DNA of 64,000 nucleotides from Thiomicrorhabdus sp033238645. GTDB taxonomy: Bacteria > Pseudomonadota > Gammaproteobacteria > Thiomicrospirales > Thiomicrospiraceae. The stretch is taken from NCBI GenBank assembly GCA_033238645.1, contig BQXR01000004.1:1-64000 (forward strand). The letters are read 5' to 3'. The notes below the pieces were generated by a model. That model was not told the DNA's origin. It saw only the letters and a program-made list of their open reading frames with translations, and ran no database searches. Both the position numbers and the translations under genes were made by a program. Below, in pieces: positions 25,867 through 34,971 of the stretch; the first letter of the stretch is position 1; every line of letters begins with the position of its first letter.

Positions 25867-27428
25867 TTGAAACTAATGCTTATGCAAACTTAAATAAACT
25901 CTCTGACTCAATTAAGGAAAGCCACCTTAAAACTTTATTTGAATCTGATCCTGAAAGATTTAAGGACTTTCATATAAGAATGGACGGCTTACTTTTTGAT
26001 TTTTCAAAACAGAAGATTAATTCTAAAATCCTTGATGAACTCTTAAACCTGGCAACTGAATCTAAGCTTGACGAGTGGATTGGCAAACTTTTCTCTGGTG
26101 AGAAAATTAACCATACAGAAGGTCGTGCTGCTTGGCACACGGCCCTTAGAGATGTAGAGTCTCCTCGCCCTGAAGTAGCTGAACAGTGGCGCAAGATGGA
26201 GATGATTGTTAACCAAGTTCACAACAAGCAGTTTAGGGGTTACTCAGGTAAAGCAATCTCCGACATTGTTAACATTGGTGTGGGAGGAAGTGATTTAGGC
26301 CCGCTAATGATTACGCATGCACTAGATAAAGATAAACACCCTCATGCACCTGAAGTTCACTTTGTATCTACTCTTGATGCACAACAGTTACAAAAGCTTT
26401 TTGCCTCGCTAGACCCAGCTACAACCCTTTTTGTTGTGGCCTCTAAATCCTTTACAACCATTGATACCCTCTCACTAGCAGAAACCTCTAGAGAGTGGTT
26501 ACAGGAGTATGCACCTAGTGACTCAGCAGTTATGAGGCACTTTGTGGGCATCTCAACCAATCCTGAAAAAATGTCTGAGTGGGGAATCCTTCCTGAATAT
26601 CAACTACTTTTCTGGGAGTGGGTTGGTGGACGCTTCTCTTTATGGTCTACCATTGGTTTTAGTATCGCTTTAAAACTCGGCATGCAGGGTTATAACGATA
26701 TGCTCAAAGGCGCTCACGCCATGGATCAGCATTTTAAGAACACTCCTTTTAAAGAGAATATTCCCGTCATGCTTGGCCTTGTCGGAGTTTGGAACACCAA
26801 CTTTTTGAATTTATCGGCACAAGCTATTCTGCCTTATGACTCACGCCTAAAGTATTTTGCTAGTTATCTAGAGCAGCTGGAGATGGAGAGCAATGGTAAA
26901 AGTACTCGTCGTGATGGTTCTAAAATCACTTACCGTACCTGTCCTATTTTATGGGGAGAGGTGGGCCCAAATGCACAGCACGCTTTCTACCAGCTACTGC
27001 ACCAAGGTACAGAGCGAGTAATGTCTGACTTTATCTTGTTCTCGCAGGGAGCATCTCAATCAGAGCGTGCTACATTCCATCAGAACCTCAATGTCGCAAA
27101 CTGTCTTGCACAAAGCAGAGCAATGATGATTGGTCAAGCAAGTGAAAATCTGCATAAAAACTATCCTGGAGATCAAGTATCTAACACAATGCTGCTTGAT
27201 CAACTAGATGCTTATCATCTTGGTATGCTGGTAGCACTGTATGAACATAAAGTTTTTGTTCAATCGGTTATTTGGGATATCAATGCATTTGATCAGTGGG
27301 GGGTTGAATTAGGTAAGAAATTAGCCCTAGAAATTCTTGAACATATAGAAGGTAAATCAGTTGAAAACTTAGACAGCTCAACGGCTGGTATTCTTACAAA
27401 TATTTGGAAGCAAAGTAATGAAGATTAA
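25863..27428 (+). CDS. pgi: Glucose-6-phosphate isomerase
   Basis: This enzyme interconverts glucose-6-phosphate and fructose-6-phosphate. The conserved blocks are visible: VNIGVGGSDLGPLM (sugar-phosphate binding), FVVASKSFTTIDTL, the catalytic ESNGKSTRRDG segment and GEVGPNAQHAFYQLLHQG. At 521 aa it is slightly shorter than E. coli Pgi (549). It is co-transcribed with galU (4-bp overlap) and the degenerate ugd (11-bp overlap), so here it works at the branch between central metabolism and nucleotide sugars: fructose-6-phosphate is the entry to GDP-mannose. Confidence 0.95.
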   Translation: MIETNAYANLNKLSDSIKESHLKTLFESDPERFKDFHIRMDGLLFDFSKQKINSKILDELLNLATESKLDEWIGKLFSGEKINHTEGRAAWHTALRDVESPRPEVAEQWRKMEMIVNQVHNKQFRGYSGKAISDIVNIGVGGSDLGPLMITHALDKDKHPHAPEVHFVSTLDAQQLQKLFASLDPATTLFVVASKSFTTIDTLSLAETSREWLQEYAPSDSAVMRHFVGISTNPEKMSEWGILPEYQLLFWEWVGGRFSLWSTIGFSIALKLGMQGYNDMLKGAHAMDQHFKNTPFKENIPVMLGLVGVWNTNFLNLSAQAILPYDSRLKYFASYLEQLEMESNGKSTRRDGSKITYRTCPILWGEVGPNAQHAFYQLLHQGTERVMSDFILFSQGASQSERATFHQNLNVANCLAQSRAMMIGQASENLHKNYPGDQVSNTMLLDQLDAYHLGMLVALYEHKVFVQSVIWDINAFDQWGVELGKKLALEILEHIEGKSVENLDSSTAGILTNIWKQSNED

Positions 27429-28662
27429 TGTTTTTGGTACCAATATTAGTGCACTTGTGTGTGCAGGCTGTTTAGCAGAAACAGGCAATGAAGTTGTCTT
27501 AGTTGGCAACAGAGAAAATGACCGTTCTGAGCCTGGCTTAGTTAAACTATTAGATGCTCAAATTGATGCTGGTCGATTACGTATATCTAATGTTTTTGAC
27601 ATTGAAACTGATTATCAAATTGTCTCCTTTAACTCAGGACAGTGTGCTGAAGCTAAGGCCGTCGCTATAGAGCTCGCTAAAGGAACTAAATCTAGCCGCT
27701 GTGTGATTATTCGCTCTAACTTTACAATGGGTACCGTCAAAGAAATTGAGAAACTATCGAAAATTGATTGTGTCGTTAACCCTGATTTTGCCTCGGATGG
27801 TCGTGCTATCTCAGGCTTTATGCGACCTGATAGAATCATTATTGGTAGCCGTAATGCAGATGCACTTCAGCGTTTTAAAAGACTCTTCTCGCCTTTTAAC
27901 CGCAATCAGAACGTGATGATAGAGATGTCTCCTGAGTCTGCAGAACTAACCAAGTATGCAACCAACGCCATGCTAGCAACGCGCATCTCTTTAATGAATG
28001 AACTTGCTTTAGCCGCTGAATCACTTGGTGCTGATATTGAAGAAGTACGTCAAGGCATTGGTTCAGATAAACGAATTGGCTCCTCTTACCTGTATGCTGG
28101 TATCGGCTTTGGGGGAACACACTTTGGAGAAGATTTAGAGAGAATCCAACAAATAATTAATCCTTCCGATGCTAAAGAGGGATTGTTACAGGCTGTACGA
28201 AGAATTAATGAACAGCAAAAAGAGGTTCTTTTCAGAAAGGTTTGGAAGCACTTTGACTGCCAGCTTGAAGGTAAAATAATTACACTTTGGGGTATTAGCT
28301 ACAAGCCAAACTCCAACTCTATTGAGGGTGCGCCAGGCTTGGAACTTATTAAGGCATTCTTAAACCAGGGCGCGCGTATACAAATTTTTGATCCGATGCT
28401 GGACATTAATTTTATGATCTGGATGCGTGAAAATCTATCTCTAGAACAGCAGAGTAACATCCAAATCTCTTCCGAGATGTATGATGTTACGCAGAACTCA
28501 GATGCCTTGTGCGTCGTCACCGAGTGGCAACCTTTCTGGGCGCCTGACTTGGATAAGCTAAAAGAACTGATGAATACGCCGTTGATCTTAGATGGTCGTA
28601 ATCTATATGATAAAGAGTGGATCAAGGAGAATGGCTTTACCTACTACGGTATAGGTCGATAA
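27418..28662 (+). CDS. Degenerate UDP-glucose dehydrogenase homologue lacking the catalytic Cys
   Basis: Overall this 414-aa protein is a UDP-glucose/GDP-mannose dehydrogenase: NPDFASDGRAISGFMRPDRIIIG (family NPEFLREG), the central KYATNAMLATRISLMNELA helix and a C-terminal domain with GISYKPNSNSIEGAP and IFDPM. But the catalytic block GGSCFPKD has become GGTHFGED: the nucleophilic Cys is His235 and the catalytic Lys is Glu238. The N-terminal Rossmann loop is also altered (GTNISALVCAG instead of GxGYVGL). It is therefore unlikely to oxidise UDP-glucose and may be a regulatory or binding pseudoenzyme. The intact frame and operon position between pgi and manB argue that it is kept for a purpose. 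Confidence 0.85.
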   Translation: MKINVFGTNISALVCAGCLAETGNEVVLVGNRENDRSEPGLVKLLDAQIDAGRLRISNVFDIETDYQIVSFNSGQCAEAKAVAIELAKGTKSSRCVIIRSNFTMGTVKEIEKLSKIDCVVNPDFASDGRAISGFMRPDRIIIGSRNADALQRFKRLFSPFNRNQNVMIEMSPESAELTKYATNAMLATRISLMNELALAAESLGADIEEVRQGIGSDKRIGSSYLYAGIGFGGTHFGEDLERIQQIINPSDAKEGLLQAVRRINEQQKEVLFRKVWKHFDCQLEGKIITLWGISYKPNSNSIEGAPGLELIKAFLNQGARIQIFDPMLDINFMIWMRENLSLEQQSNIQISSEMYDVTQNSDALCVVTEWQPFWAPDLDKLKELMNTPLILDGRNLYDKEWIKENGFTYYGIGR

Positions 28663-28709
28663 CCCCCCCCTGTCCAAAATATTAAAATAACTCTGAAAAA
28701 AGAACCGCA

Positions 28710-30074
28710 ATGACCCAAGAAAAACTTAAATGCTTTAAAGCCTACGATATTCGTGGGCAAGTCCCCCAAGACCTAAACCCTGATCTGGCCTATAAAATCG
28801 GACGTGCTTTTGCCTCTGAACTTAACCCTAAAGAAGTGGTCATCGGTTATGACATCCGCCTTGAAAGCCCTGGCATATCAGAGGCACTATCCAAAGGTCT
28901 AACCGATTCTGGTGTTAACATTATTAATATCGGGCTTTGTGGCACGGAAGAGGTCTATTTTGCCACCCCTCACTATCAAGCTGATGGCGGTATTATGGTC
29001 ACAGCCAGCCATAATCCAAAAGGCTATAACGGCATGAAGCTAGTGGCTAAGGGCTCAGTGCCGATTAGTGGTGACTCTGGTTTAAAAGCAATTGAACAAC
29101 GTATTATTGATAATAAGTTTAATGACTTAGCTACAAAGGATGCCTTAGGCAAGGTCTCCAGTAAAACCAGCAAGGAAGCCTATATTGAACACCTACTCAC
29201 TTACGTTGATCTTTCCCACTTAAAGCCGCTTAAATTAGTGGTTAATGCTGGTAATGGTTCTGCTGGGCCAACCTTTACAGAGTTAGCTAAAAAACTCCCC
29301 TTTGATGTCGTTACAATCCACCATGAAGTAGATGGCAACTTCCCTAATGGCGTACCTAACCCAATGATTGTGGAAAATCGCATAATCACTACGGAGACCA
29401 TCATTAAAGAAAAAGCTGACTTTGGAATTGCTTGGGATGGTGACTTTGACCGCTGCTTCTTATTTGATGAAAATGGTCAGTTTATTGAAGGTTACTACCT
29501 AGTGGGTTTATTGGCAGAAACCCTACTAGCTACGTCACCAGGTGAGAAGATTATCCATGACCCTAGATTAACTTGGAATACCATCGAACAAGTATTTCAA
29601 GCAGGGGGGGTAGCCATCCAATCTAAAACAGGCCATGCATTCATTAAAGAACGTATGCGTAAAGAAGATGCTATTTATGGTGGAGAGATGTCAGCACACC
29701 ACTATTTCCGAGACTTCTTCTACTGCGACAGCGGCATGATCCCTTGGTTACTCATTGCTGAACTGATTAGTAAAACAGGCAAAACGCTTTCGCAGTTAAT
29801 TACCGAACGAACAAAAGCCTTTCCGTGTAGTGGGGAAATCAACTATACAGTGACAGATAGCCAAACTATTCTGGAAAATATCCGACTACACTTTTGCAAC
29901 GAAAACCCACTTATTGATGAAACAGATGGTCTAAGTTTGGAGTTTGCCGAGTGGCGTATGAATATTCGTTTATCCAATACTGAACCGCTTTTAAGACTCA
30001 ATGTAGAGTCGCGTGGTAATTCTGATCTTGTTTGGCAGAAAGTAAAAGAGATCGAAAACATTATCAACACTTAA
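28710..30074 (+). CDS. manB: Phosphomannomutase/phosphoglucomutase
   Basis: This mutase (CpsG/ManB family) moves phosphate between C6 and C1 of mannose, and often glucose. The phosphoserine loop TASHNPKGYNGMK (Ser about residue 98), metal loop DGDFDRC (about 243), sugar loop GGEMSAHHYFRDF and the C-terminal phosphate-binding RLSNTEPLLRLNVE are all present. With pgi and manC it closes the route to GDP-mannose. A G7 run lies in its coding sequence near 29604-29610. After the stop, GGAGGTC and GACCTCC (30085-30111) can pair, followed by a C8 run instead of T. Confidence 0.93.
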   Translation: MTQEKLKCFKAYDIRGQVPQDLNPDLAYKIGRAFASELNPKEVVIGYDIRLESPGISEALSKGLTDSGVNIINIGLCGTEEVYFATPHYQADGGIMVTASHNPKGYNGMKLVAKGSVPISGDSGLKAIEQRIIDNKFNDLATKDALGKVSSKTSKEAYIEHLLTYVDLSHLKPLKLVVNAGNGSAGPTFTELAKKLPFDVVTIHHEVDGNFPNGVPNPMIVENRIITTETIIKEKADFGIAWDGDFDRCFLFDENGQFIEGYYLVGLLAETLLATSPGEKIIHDPRLTWNTIEQVFQAGGVAIQSKTGHAFIKERMRKEDAIYGGEMSAHHYFRDFFYCDSGMIPWLLIAELISKTGKTLSQLITERTKAFPCSGEINYTVTDSQTILENIRLHFCNENPLIDETDGLSLEFAEWRMNIRLSNTEPLLRLNVESRGNSDLVWQKVKEIENIINT

Positions 30075-30084
30075 ATAATGATGC

Positions 30085-30117
30085 GGAGGTCTCTTCTCAC
30101 AATTGACCTCCCCCCCC
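30085..30117 (+). repeat. Hairpin followed by a C8 tract between manB and rlmJ
   Basis: A 7-bp stem GGAGGTC/GACCTCC with a 13-nt loop sits 10 bp after the manB stop and runs into eight C residues (30110-30117). It looks like a terminator stem but lacks the T-run on the plus strand. Confidence 0.5.
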
Positions 30118-30196
30118 TGAGGGTACAAAAATGATTATCCCAATCGATAATCTCTTATAATTCTCATTACTTCCAATTTCTAAAAGACTTTATATT

Positions 30197-31048
30197 ATGT
30201 TGAGTTACTTACACTCATATCATGCAGGTAACTTTGCAGATGTTCTTAAGCACACGGCCTTGATTCACACCCTCGATTATCTTGCGATGAAACCTAAAGC
30301 AAGCTTCTATCTTGATACTCACTCTGGCCCTGGCATTTATCAGCTATCTTCAGATGAATCACAGAAAAATTGTGAGTACAAAAATGGTATTGCCCTGCTT
30401 TGGAATGAGTCTAAGCTGCCTGAAGCGGTAGAAAGATACAAAGAGGTGATTCAAGTTTGTAATCAGCTTGATGGAAAGTCTGAAGCGTTAAGCCTCTATC
30501 CGGGTTCACCATGGATTGGCTCCTATCTTTCAAGAGCAAATGATCGGCTAAATTTGTGTGAACTACATCCAAGAGAGAGCCAAACGCTACAAGAGAATTT
30601 TCAATCTGATCGACGTATTAGAATCTTTCCTCAAGATGGTTTTCAAAAAGCAATTGCTGCCATGCCACCTAAGGAGCGACGTGGATTGGTGCTGATTGAC
30701 CCACCCTATGAAATTAAAAAAGACTATGACCGTGTTGTTGAAGTGCTAATCGCTTGTTACAAACGCTTTGCCACGGGAACCTATGCCATTTGGTACCCAG
30801 TCGTTAAAAGACAAACTATCGATAAGATGCTTAAGGACTTAAAGACAAGTGGCATTCGTAATATTCAGGTATTTGAGTTAGGCCTAGAAAAAGATACTTG
30901 CGAAAGAGGCATGACTTCTAGTGGCATGATCTTTATTAACCCGCCTTGGACACTCTGGAAAGCCATGGAAGAGAGCCTGCCCTACCTTGCTAAACAGTTA
31001 GGTGGTGAACAAGGTATTTATAAGATGGAACAGTTAGTTAAAGAGTAA
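30197..31048 (+). CDS. rlmJ: 23S rRNA (adenine(2030)-N6)-methyltransferase
   Basis: RlmJ methylates A2030 of 23S rRNA. The start MLSYLHSYHAGNFADVLKH is the family signature. The catalytic motif DPPYE is near residue 168, and the SAM-binding region includes LDTHSGPGIY (residues 35-44). Length (283 aa) matches E. coli RlmJ. It is a stand-alone housekeeping gene that follows manB and converges with lptG; a C9 run directly follows its stop codon. Confidence 0.95.
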   Translation: MLSYLHSYHAGNFADVLKHTALIHTLDYLAMKPKASFYLDTHSGPGIYQLSSDESQKNCEYKNGIALLWNESKLPEAVERYKEVIQVCNQLDGKSEALSLYPGSPWIGSYLSRANDRLNLCELHPRESQTLQENFQSDRRIRIFPQDGFQKAIAAMPPKERRGLVLIDPPYEIKKDYDRVVEVLIACYKRFATGTYAIWYPVVKRQTIDKMLKDLKTSGIRNIQVFELGLEKDTCERGMTSSGMIFINPPWTLWKAMEESLPYLAKQLGGEQGIYKMEQLVKE

Positions 31049-31093
31049 CCCCCCCCCTTAAAAGCCACAATGGTGTTTATTAAACTAGATTTA

Positions 31094-32191
31094 CTAGCGT
31101 GCTCTTTGCAACCAGAAGAGTGCAACCACTAGCAATAGAAGAGCGGGTAAAAATGCGCCTAATATGATAGGCCAATGATAGACCACTGTTAAATTACCAA
31201 CTAGCTGGTTCAGCAAGTGAAAGCCCATCCCCAATAAAACCCCTAAAAATACTCGCTGCCCCATACTCACTTGGCGAATGGAACCAAATATAAGTGGAAA
31301 TACAATGGCAATCATAGCGGCCACAACTAAAGGCATAGATACTTTTCGCCAAAACTCCAGCTCATGTGCCCCTGTCTCCAAATCATTAGACTGCAAGAAA
31401 TCGATATATTGATACAGATCCCACGCACTTAGATAACGCGTTTCAATCCCTAGGTTTTGTAGCTCCTCTGGCACCAATGGAAATGAGGTTTGTAGATGGT
31501 CTGACTGTCTAATTTTCAACTCTAAATGAGCAACATTGCTAGTCGTATCTGAACCTGCTTGTGTAAAATTAAGATACTGGCTAACTGCCTTGTTAAAAAC
31601 CCAGCGCTCATTTTCATAGGATGCGCTATTCACTTCTGATAGCTCTACCAAACGTCCTTCATACAATTCATAAATTGTTATCTGTCTAAGATCGGTACTG
31701 GAAAGGACTCGCCCAACATGAATATAACGATCTGAATCTTTAACCCATAAGTCCGTTCCCGAACCGACAGAAAAACTCTGGTTCAAAGCCTCTGCTCTTA
31801 ATTTTTTGGCGTAAGCCTCACTATTTGGAGCAACCCACTCGCCAATAACCGCAATGACAATCCACATCATGAAAGCTGTTTTTAACACTGTCCATAAAAT
31901 ACGCTTAATAGACCAGCCTGTTACACGCAATACTGTCAACTCTGACTGATTGGCTAAACTGCCCAAGCCCATTAAAGTTCCGATCACCAATACAATCGGA
32001 AAAATCTCATAACTATAAACAGGCAGTTTTAGTAGGGTATACAGTGAGCCTTTTGCCAGCGTATAAGTATCCGTTAGCTTGCCCACTTGGTTCATAAACT
32101 CAAAAAAACCAAAAATAACTAAAAGAACTAACATAACCAGCAAGGTATAACTAACCACCACCTGTGCTAAATAACGCTCTATACGGTTCAT
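31094..32191 (-). CDS. lptG: LPS export permease LptG
   Basis: LptG is one of the two inner-membrane subunits of the LptB2FG transporter, which extracts lipopolysaccharide and drives it to the outer membrane. The 365-aa protein has the YjgP/YjgQ layout: three N-terminal membrane helices, a periplasmic beta-jellyroll domain (about 120-260) and three C-terminal helices. The N-terminal IERYLAQVVVSYTLLVMLVLLVIFGFFEFMNQ is typical of LptG. It lies 13 bp downstream of lptF, as in most Gammaproteobacteria. Confidence 0.94.
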   Translation of the reverse strand: MNRIERYLAQVVVSYTLLVMLVLLVIFGFFEFMNQVGKLTDTYTLAKGSLYTLLKLPVYSYEIFPIVLVIGTLMGLGSLANQSELTVLRVTGWSIKRILWTVLKTAFMMWIVIAVIGEWVAPNSEAYAKKLRAEALNQSFSVGSGTDLWVKDSDRYIHVGRVLSSTDLRQITIYELYEGRLVELSEVNSASYENERWVFNKAVSQYLNFTQAGSDTTSNVAHLELKIRQSDHLQTSFPLVPEELQNLGIETRYLSAWDLYQYIDFLQSNDLETGAHELEFWRKVSMPLVVAAMIAIVFPLIFGSIRQVSMGQRVFLGVLLGMGFHLLNQLVGNLTVVYHWPIILGAFLPALLLLVVALFWLQRAR

Positions 32192-32204
32192 ATTAATCCT
32201 TACT

Positions 32205-33329
32205 CTATGCGGAACTAACGGGGTCTTGATGATGCTTGGCCTTCTTGCTCAGCATTTTAGACTTCAATACCTTAAAATCAACTAAGGCTATAAGCAAGAA
32301 GATTAGCGGTATTGGCCACAGACCAATATATTCAGACCAAGTACCCGCTGAAATACCATCCCTACCCATGACTAAAAACTGGTTATAGACGATATAAAGA
32401 ATCAGAGCAACAAACATCTTTGCAAAACGTCCCTCCCTTGGCCCTGTTTTACTCATTTTAAGGCCAATCAACCCTAAAACCAGCACGCCCAAAGGGGTTA
32501 CCAAGCGCCATTGCAACAGAGCCTGGTGTGCTAAGGTTTTATCTCCCCAAAGTTCACTGGTTGCCACTTCATACTGTACTGGGGCATCTGACTTTTGCTC
32601 TAGTTCAGGAATAATAACCTCTACTTGTTTAAATTTCTGAATAATCACAGGCGGTGATGCCGTTTTAGAGCTGCCGACTTTGTTATGCATTCCCTGATAG
32701 CTATAGCCATTTTCTAGTATCAAAACCAACCTTGAGTCAATCCATTCAAACCGTCCATTAGGGGCGACTAGAATCATATCCTCTTGCTTAAAACGACGCT
32801 GAATCCAAATATTAGAGAGCTCACCTGATTCAGATATAGATTTGGTATAAAAAACACCCTTGCTTCCTGGAAGTGGATTAAAACGACCCGATACAAGCCC
32901 CGAAACTGGCGTAATGGCTTGAGCCTCACTCACTAACAACCGCTCTGTTTTATAGCTCCAAGGGGTCACAAATAGAGAGATCCAAGCAGTTAATAGGACT
33001 AAAGGTAGTAGAAAAACAACCATTATCTTCTGAAAGTATTTGGGGGAAATTGCACAGCTAGTCATCACGATCATCTCTTGATCTTGATAAAGCCGCCCCA
33101 TCGCTAGCATGACACTTAACAGAGCAACTAACGGTAAAATAATCTCAAGTGCAGGAGGAATTTTTAATAGTAAAACCTGAAGAACAATAGAAGAGGGAAT
33201 TTTACCCTCAACGGCCATTGCCAATAATTGGGTTGCCTCTGACCCAAAGGTAATGAGTAAAAGCACCGTTAATACAGCCAAAAAAGTTTTAAGCAATTCA
33301 TTAAGAAGGTATTTATCGAGAATTCGCAA
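32205..33329 (-). CDS. lptF: LPS export permease LptF
   Basis: LptF pairs with LptG in the LPS extraction complex. The sequence shows three N-terminal membrane helices, with the coupling-helix segment LYQDQEMIVMTSCAISPKY, a periplasmic jellyroll domain and three C-terminal helices. I prefer the TTG start at 33329 because a GGAG site lies 6 bases upstream and it gives the usual N-terminus LxILDKYLLNELL; a GTG four codons upstream (33341) has no ribosome site. It is divergent from pepA, an arrangement conserved in many Gammaproteobacteria. Confidence 0.93.
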   Translation of the reverse strand: MRILDKYLLNELLKTFLAVLTVLLLITFGSEATQLLAMAVEGKIPSSIVLQVLLLKIPPALEIILPLVALLSVMLAMGRLYQDQEMIVMTSCAISPKYFQKIMVVFLLPLVLLTAWISLFVTPWSYKTERLLVSEAQAITPVSGLVSGRFNPLPGSKGVFYTKSISESGELSNIWIQRRFKQEDMILVAPNGRFEWIDSRLVLILENGYSYQGMHNKVGSSKTASPPVIIQKFKQVEVIIPELEQKSDAPVQYEVATSELWGDKTLAHQALLQWRLVTPLGVLVLGLIGLKMSKTGPREGRFAKMFVALILYIVYNQFLVMGRDGISAGTWSEYIGLWPIPLIFLLIALVDFKVLKSKMLSKKAKHHQDPVSSA

Positions 33330-33448
33330 AAAGGTCTCCACTCACGTTAAAATAGCGAACATATAAACTGAAAGAGTCATTATACAAACAAACTATGAGC
33401 TAATGACTCTTTATCAATTAACCCTATTTTCAGTATAAACCGATATAA

Positions 33449-33463
33449 GGGCTCTTTGAGCCC
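33449..33463 (+). promoter_or_regulatory. Perfect hairpin in the pepA leader
   Basis: GGGCTC-TTT-GAGCCC forms a 6-bp stem with a 3-nt loop ending 2-3 bases before the AAAGG ribosome site and 17 bases before the pepA ATG. It could act in translational control or protect the mRNA end. Confidence 0.45.
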
Positions 33464-33480
33464 ATAAAGGCAGAGCAAAC

Positions 33481-34965
33481 ATGAAGCATATCCAATTTAC
33501 ATTTAATGACTCATTTCAGAATATTGATACTTTAATCCTTCCTATTAATGATAAAGGTCTCTTGGCTGGAAATGTCTCAGGACTTCCACAACAGGAAGCG
33601 CTCAATAGACTGACAGGCCTACTGCATAGTAGTGGAGATTTTTCAGGGAAATGTGGTGCCACTCTGCTGCTTGTAAAGCCAACTGGAATCGATGTACAAC
33701 GCCTACTACTTGTCGGTATGGGTGATAGTGAAAAGTTGACTGTTAAAGGCTATTTAGGCACGCTACAAACGGCTGCAGGCGCACTAGACCACTCTGGTGC
33801 TACACATATTAGCAACAGCCTAATTTTTGCTCAGCCGAGCACAGAGTCATTAGAGTGGGCTGTCTACCAAAATGCACAAGCCTTTCAACGTAGCTTTTAC
33901 GACTACAGCCATGAAAGTCGTGGAGACCATACGGCTAAAGACCCAAAAGTAGAGAGCATTTCATTTCCATGTGAAAGCCATGACCTTGCAGCACAACAAG
34001 GTCAAGCCACAGCCTTAGGTATGGCGTTGACACAAGACCTAGCAAATATGCCAAGTAACTTCTGTACGCCAACTTATTTGGCAGAAACAGCGATTGAGCT
34101 TGGTAAAGAATACGGCTACAAGGTTAATATTCTGGATCGCGAAGAGATGATTGAGATGGGCATGGGCTCATTTATGGCGGTTGCGCAAGGTGCGACTACC
34201 CCTCCTAAGATGATCTGTCTATCTTATAAGGGTACGGACAATAAGCAGGCTCCTATTGCACTGGTTGGAAAAGGCGTTACCTTTGACACTGGAGGCATCT
34301 CTTTGAAACCTGGCGCAGCAATGGACGAGATGAAATATGACATGGGAGGGGCTGCCACTGTTTTAGGTGTTTTTAAAGCATTAGGTGAACTAAAGCCAAA
34401 TATAAATGTCGTCGGCGTTATCCCTGCAACTGAAAACATGCCGGCTGGAAATGCCATCAAACCAGGTGATGTCGTTACCTCACTTTCTGGACAAACGATT
34501 GAAATTTTAAATACTGATGCTGAAGGCCGCCTGATTCTATGTGATGCCTTAACCTATGCTCAACAGACCTATAAACCCTCTAAGGTGATTGATATGGCAA
34601 CTCTAACTGGTGCTTGCATCGTTGCTTTAGGCCACCATGTTTCAGCCATAATGGGCAATAACCAAGACCTGATTGATGAACTTATTGCTGCGGGCCAAAT
34701 AACTTATGATCGTTTCTGGCAATTGCCTCAAGGTGAGGAGTGGGATGAGCAGTTAAAATCTAACTTTGCAGATATGGCCAATATTGGTGGGCCTGGTGGC
34801 GGATCAATTACCGCAGGACAGTTCTTAGCTCGCTATACCAAAGATATCGATTGGGCACACCTTGATATTGCTGGAACGGCTTGGACAAGTGGAAAAAACA
34901 AAGGCGCAACTGGTCGCCCTGTTCCTGCCCTTGTTGAATACTTATTAAAGAATGCTAAGGCTTAA
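33481..34965 (+). CDS. pepA: Leucyl aminopeptidase
   Basis: This cytosolic M17 aminopeptidase uses two metal ions. The metal-binding signature NTDAEGRLILCDAL is at about residues 341-354, the first Lys/Asp cluster is in GKGVTFDTGGISLKPG, and the DMANIGGPGGGSITAGQFL segment near the C-terminus is also conserved. Length (494 aa) is normal. In E. coli PepA also binds DNA and regulates carAB and Xer sites; whether it does so here cannot be seen. It is followed by holC after 6 bp. Confidence 0.95.
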   Translation: MKHIQFTFNDSFQNIDTLILPINDKGLLAGNVSGLPQQEALNRLTGLLHSSGDFSGKCGATLLLVKPTGIDVQRLLLVGMGDSEKLTVKGYLGTLQTAAGALDHSGATHISNSLIFAQPSTESLEWAVYQNAQAFQRSFYDYSHESRGDHTAKDPKVESISFPCESHDLAAQQGQATALGMALTQDLANMPSNFCTPTYLAETAIELGKEYGYKVNILDREEMIEMGMGSFMAVAQGATTPPKMICLSYKGTDNKQAPIALVGKGVTFDTGGISLKPGAAMDEMKYDMGGAATVLGVFKALGELKPNINVVGVIPATENMPAGNAIKPGDVVTSLSGQTIEILNTDAEGRLILCDALTYAQQTYKPSKVIDMATLTGACIVALGHHVSAIMGNNQDLIDELIAAGQITYDRFWQLPQGEEWDEQLKSNFADMANIGGPGGGSITAGQFLARYTKDIDWAHLDIAGTAWTSGKNKGATGRPVPALVEYLLKNAKA

Positions 34966-34971
34966 AAGGTT

